From: Desulfitobacterium sp.
Lineage (GTDB): Bacteria; Bacillota; Desulfitobacteriia; Desulfitobacteriales; Desulfitobacteriaceae
Length of the DNA: 7,622 bases
Reading direction: 5' to 3'
NCBI GenBank assembly: GCA_012799495.1
Contig: JAAZLD010000074.1
Location: 1-7,622 of the forward strand
The notes beneath the pieces were generated by a model. That model ran no database searches. It saw only the letters and a list, made by a program, of their open reading frames with translations, and was not told where the DNA came from. Positions within the stretch are counted from its first letter, which is position 1. Every line of letters begins with the position of its first letter. Both the position numbers and the translations under genes were made by a program. Shown here piece after piece: positions 5,856-7,622 of this stretch.

Positions 5856-7287
5856 AAACCCCCAGTATGATAATCATGAAGATAATAAGGTAATAAAAAG
5901 CCCAGCGTAAGGGTAAGGGCCAATTCGCAAAGCGATTCTTCCATTCTTCATTCCGTTGATAAAGATGGACTATTTCTAGAATTAAAAGTGAGAAAAATAC
6001 TACCATATATTCGATTTTATTCAACCCTAAAGTAAGAAGTTGACTGATTACATATGAGGGGTTAGCAAATCCGGAAATTCCAGAAAAGAGATGGGTCGCT
6101 ATATAGATTCCATCGTTAATACTATTAGCCCGGAAAAAGATCCAAGCAAAACATACTAAAGAAAAAGTAATTGCTACCTTAAACAGTTTGTGAACCCGTG
6201 GGAATTTGCTTAGACCTATGAAAGAAGTGAATTTCTGGCGAAAATTCCTAGTCACATGACTAACTACCTGATAAGTCCCATGGAGACCTCCCCAAAGGAC
6301 AAAAGTCCAATTAGCACCATGCCATAATCCACTAACCAAAAAAGTTAAGAGAATGTTGATATAATAACGAGAAATTCTCACCCTATTACCACCTAAAGGA
6401 ATATAAACATAATCCCTTAACCAGGATGAAAGGGTAATATGCCATCTACTCCAAAACTCTTTAATGGATTTAGCATAATAGGGCCTTTGGAAGTTTTGGG
6501 TTAGTTCAAAGCCCATGACTCTAGCAGAACCCATAGCCATATCTGTATATGCAGAGAAATCACAGTAAATCTGAAATGCATAAAATACTGTGGCTGTAAG
6601 CAAGGGAATACTTCCGAAACTTTGGGGGTTATCATAAACTGTATTTACTACAATTGCTAGATGATCAGCAATAACAACTTTTTTAAACAAACCCCAGCCA
6701 ATGAGTTTAAAGCCACTTACAGCTTTTGCGATACTAAATTTAGCTTCATAAAATTGAGGGATTAGTTTATGTCCTCGCTCAATAGGACCTGCTACTAACT
6801 TAGGAAAAAATACTAAATATAAAGCAAAGATCCCAAAGTGCTTTTCAGGCTCCATCTTACCTCGATAGACATCTACTATATAACTAATGGCTTGAAAAAT
6901 ATAATAAGAAATTCCTATAGGTAAAAGGAGTTTAAAATCAGGTACTTGATAGGGAATATCCAGCCATTGAAAAAGAGTTCCTAGAGATTGGTTAAAAAAG
7001 TTAAAGTATTTAAAGAGAAAGAGAACTCCTACATTGGCCAAGATACAGAAGGCTAAATAAAGTTTTTTCCTTCTAATATCTCCATGGGTTTTACTGATTA
7101 GGAGGGCAGATAAATAAGTAACTACAGTAGTGCCTAAAAGTAAAAAACAATAACTAATACTCCAATTAGCATAAAAGGCATAACTAGCAACTAAAAGAAG
7201 TATCCACCGTAAGCGTGGCTTGAAAGCTATGTATAGAACCATTACCAAGGCCAGAAAGACAAAATATTCGATTGAATTAAAAAGCAT
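5818..7287 (-). CDS. MBOAT-family O-acyltransferase (AlgI/PatA-like)
   Basis: MBOAT proteins move acyl groups, usually acetyl, across the membrane onto cell-surface polymers. This 489-residue protein has many hydrophobic helices and the family landmarks in order: MLFNSIEYFVFL start, LPIGISYYIFQ (122-132), FFPKLVAGPIER (160-171), YCDFSAYTDMA (241-251), FWSRWHITLSSWLRDY (278-293), then SGLWHGANW (319-327) with His323 as the expected catalytic residue. Length and the LFNS start favour the AlgI/PatA group over the shorter DltB. I chose ATG 7287 because GGAGAGGT (7299-7292) lies just upstream; frames further upstream begin with non-conserved residues. It is followed by an overlapping SGNH gene, the usual partner. 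The cassette separates ychF from rpsF. Confidence 0.92.
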   Translation of the reverse strand: MLFNSIEYFVFLALVMVLYIAFKPRLRWILLLVASYAFYANWSISYCFLLLGTTVVTYLSALLISKTHGDIRRKKLYLAFCILANVGVLFLFKYFNFFNQSLGTLFQWLDIPYQVPDFKLLLPIGISYYIFQAISYIVDVYRGKMEPEKHFGIFALYLVFFPKLVAGPIERGHKLIPQFYEAKFSIAKAVSGFKLIGWGLFKKVVIADHLAIVVNTVYDNPQSFGSIPLLTATVFYAFQIYCDFSAYTDMAMGSARVMGFELTQNFQRPYYAKSIKEFWSRWHITLSSWLRDYVYIPLGGNRVRISRYYINILLTFLVSGLWHGANWTFVLWGGLHGTYQVVSHVTRNFRQKFTSFIGLSKFPRVHKLFKVAITFSLVCFAWIFFRANSINDGIYIATHLFSGISGFANPSYVISQLLTLGLNKIEYMVVFFSLLILEIVHLYQRNEEWKNRFANWPLPLRWAFYYLIIFMIIILGVYDSETQFIYVQF

Positions 7288-7326
7288 CTTGACCTCTCCA
7301 CACATTTGAATTATGTAACTTTGTAC

Positions 7327-7353
7327 AGTATACCACAACTATATTAAGGACAA
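7327..7353 (-). promoter_or_regulatory. Possible promoter of the MBOAT-SGNH pair
   Basis: On the minus strand TATACT (7332-7327) has an extended-type TGG directly upstream. The best -35 is TTGTCC (7353-7348), 15 nt away, which is short. Transcription would start near 7320, about 33 nt before the MBOAT ATG. The terminator upstream at 7379-7401 makes a promoter in this gap likely. Confidence 0.5.
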
Positions 7354-7378
7354 TATTCTCGAGTTATAAACATAAAGC

Positions 7379-7401
7379 ACCACTTCTTTTTAAAAAGTGG
7401 T
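7379..7401 (-). terminator. Terminator hairpin after ychF
   Basis: On the minus strand ACCACTTTTT pairs with AAGAAGTGGT across a 3-nt AAA loop, giving 10 pairs including one U-G. The same position on the plus strand would be a C-A mismatch, which favours action on the ychF transcript. The tail GCTTTATGTTT is T-rich but interrupted, so efficiency may be moderate. Confidence 0.65.
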
Positions 7402-7422
7402 ACTTTACCTAAAATCTTTGTT

Positions 7423-7444
7423 TTAATATTAAGGATAGGCCTAT
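7423..7444. repeat. Two adjacent perfect 10-bp palindromes
   Basis: TTAATATTAA (7423-7432) and ATAGGCCTAT (7435-7444) are each perfect palindromes separated by GG, in the 55-nt stretch between the ychF stop and its terminator. No function is evident. They may be chance in AT-rich sequence. Confidence 0.4.
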
Positions 7445-7456
7445 TTAAACATAGAT

Positions 7457-7622
7457 TTAGACATTAAATCTGAAGTGAATAACATCCCCATCCTGAACTA
7501 TATAATCTTTTCCTTCCAAGCGAACTAAACCTTTTTCCTTAGCTCCATTAAGACCTTTATTCTCAACAAAGTCTTGATAGGAGACTACCTCCGCTCGAAT
7601 AAAACCACGCTCAAAATCAGAG
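7457..7622 (-). CDS. ychF: Redox/ribosome-associated ATPase YchF (OLA1/EngD family), C-terminal end only
   Basis: Reading the minus strand from 7621 gives 54 residues to a TAA at 7459-7457. They begin SDFERGFIRAEVVSY and include KEKGLVRLEGKDY, ending QDGDVIHFRFNV. This is the highly conserved C-terminal TGS-like domain of YchF, an Obg-related P-loop protein that prefers ATP and binds ribosomes. The motor domain lies outside the window. A terminator follows about 56 nt after the stop. In Bacillus ychF is directly followed by rpsF; here the MBOAT-SGNH pair lies between them. Confidence 0.93.
   Translation of the reverse strand, partial: SDFERGFIRAEVVSYQDFVENKGLNGAKEKGLVRLEGKDYIVQDGDVIHFRFNV

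Noticed and set aside
4836..7287. Reading the acyltransferase pair as dltB/dltD
   Set aside because: The MBOAT protein is about 489 residues with AlgI-type motifs, longer than typical DltB, and no dltA or dltC is adjacent.

Overview
The window reads as a piece of a low-GC Gram-positive (Firmicutes) chromosome. The evidence is the AT-rich sequence, strong Shine-Dalgarno sites (AGGAGG type), GTG starts beside ATG, and a gene order that follows the conserved ychF-rpsF-ssb-rpsR ... DUF2232-rplI-dnaB block known from Bacillus and Clostridia. A MazG-like gene after rpsR and a four-cysteine/histidine S18 suggest an anaerobic clostridial lineage such as the Desulfitobacterium/Peptococcaceae group, but this placement is only inferred. 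Every gene I can support is on the minus strand, so transcription runs from high to low coordinates.

In transcription order: the 3' end of ychF (7622-7457) ends in a terminator hairpin (7401-7379). A two-gene cassette follows, an MBOAT O-acyltransferase (7287-5818) overlapping a membrane-anchored SGNH/GDSL-like protein (5855-4836). Together they look like a cell-surface O-acylation system of the AlgI/AlgJ or PatA/PatB kind. A strong promoter lying over the end of the SGNH gene then drives rpsF-ssb-rpsR (4751-3791), closed by a clear rho-independent terminator (3784-3759). A second cluster holds a MazG-like gene, a DUF2232/YybS-like membrane protein, rplI and dnaB (3588-412). No gdpP/yybT lies between the DUF2232 gene and rplI, where Bacillus has one.

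The low-coordinate end holds a tRNA cluster: tRNA-Lys(UUU) and tRNA-Glu(UUC) from one near-consensus promoter, then a spacer with a terminator-like hairpin and a nested inverted repeat, then a second near-consensus promoter and tRNA-Phe(GAA), which is cut by the window edge.

Most of the window is housekeeping: translation (S6, S18, L9, YchF, tRNAs) and replication (SSB, DnaB helicase). The main accessory element is the MBOAT-SGNH pair placed between ychF and rpsF, genes that are neighbours in Bacillus. I found no sign of a defence system, CRISPR array, insertion sequence or clearly unprecedented machinery.
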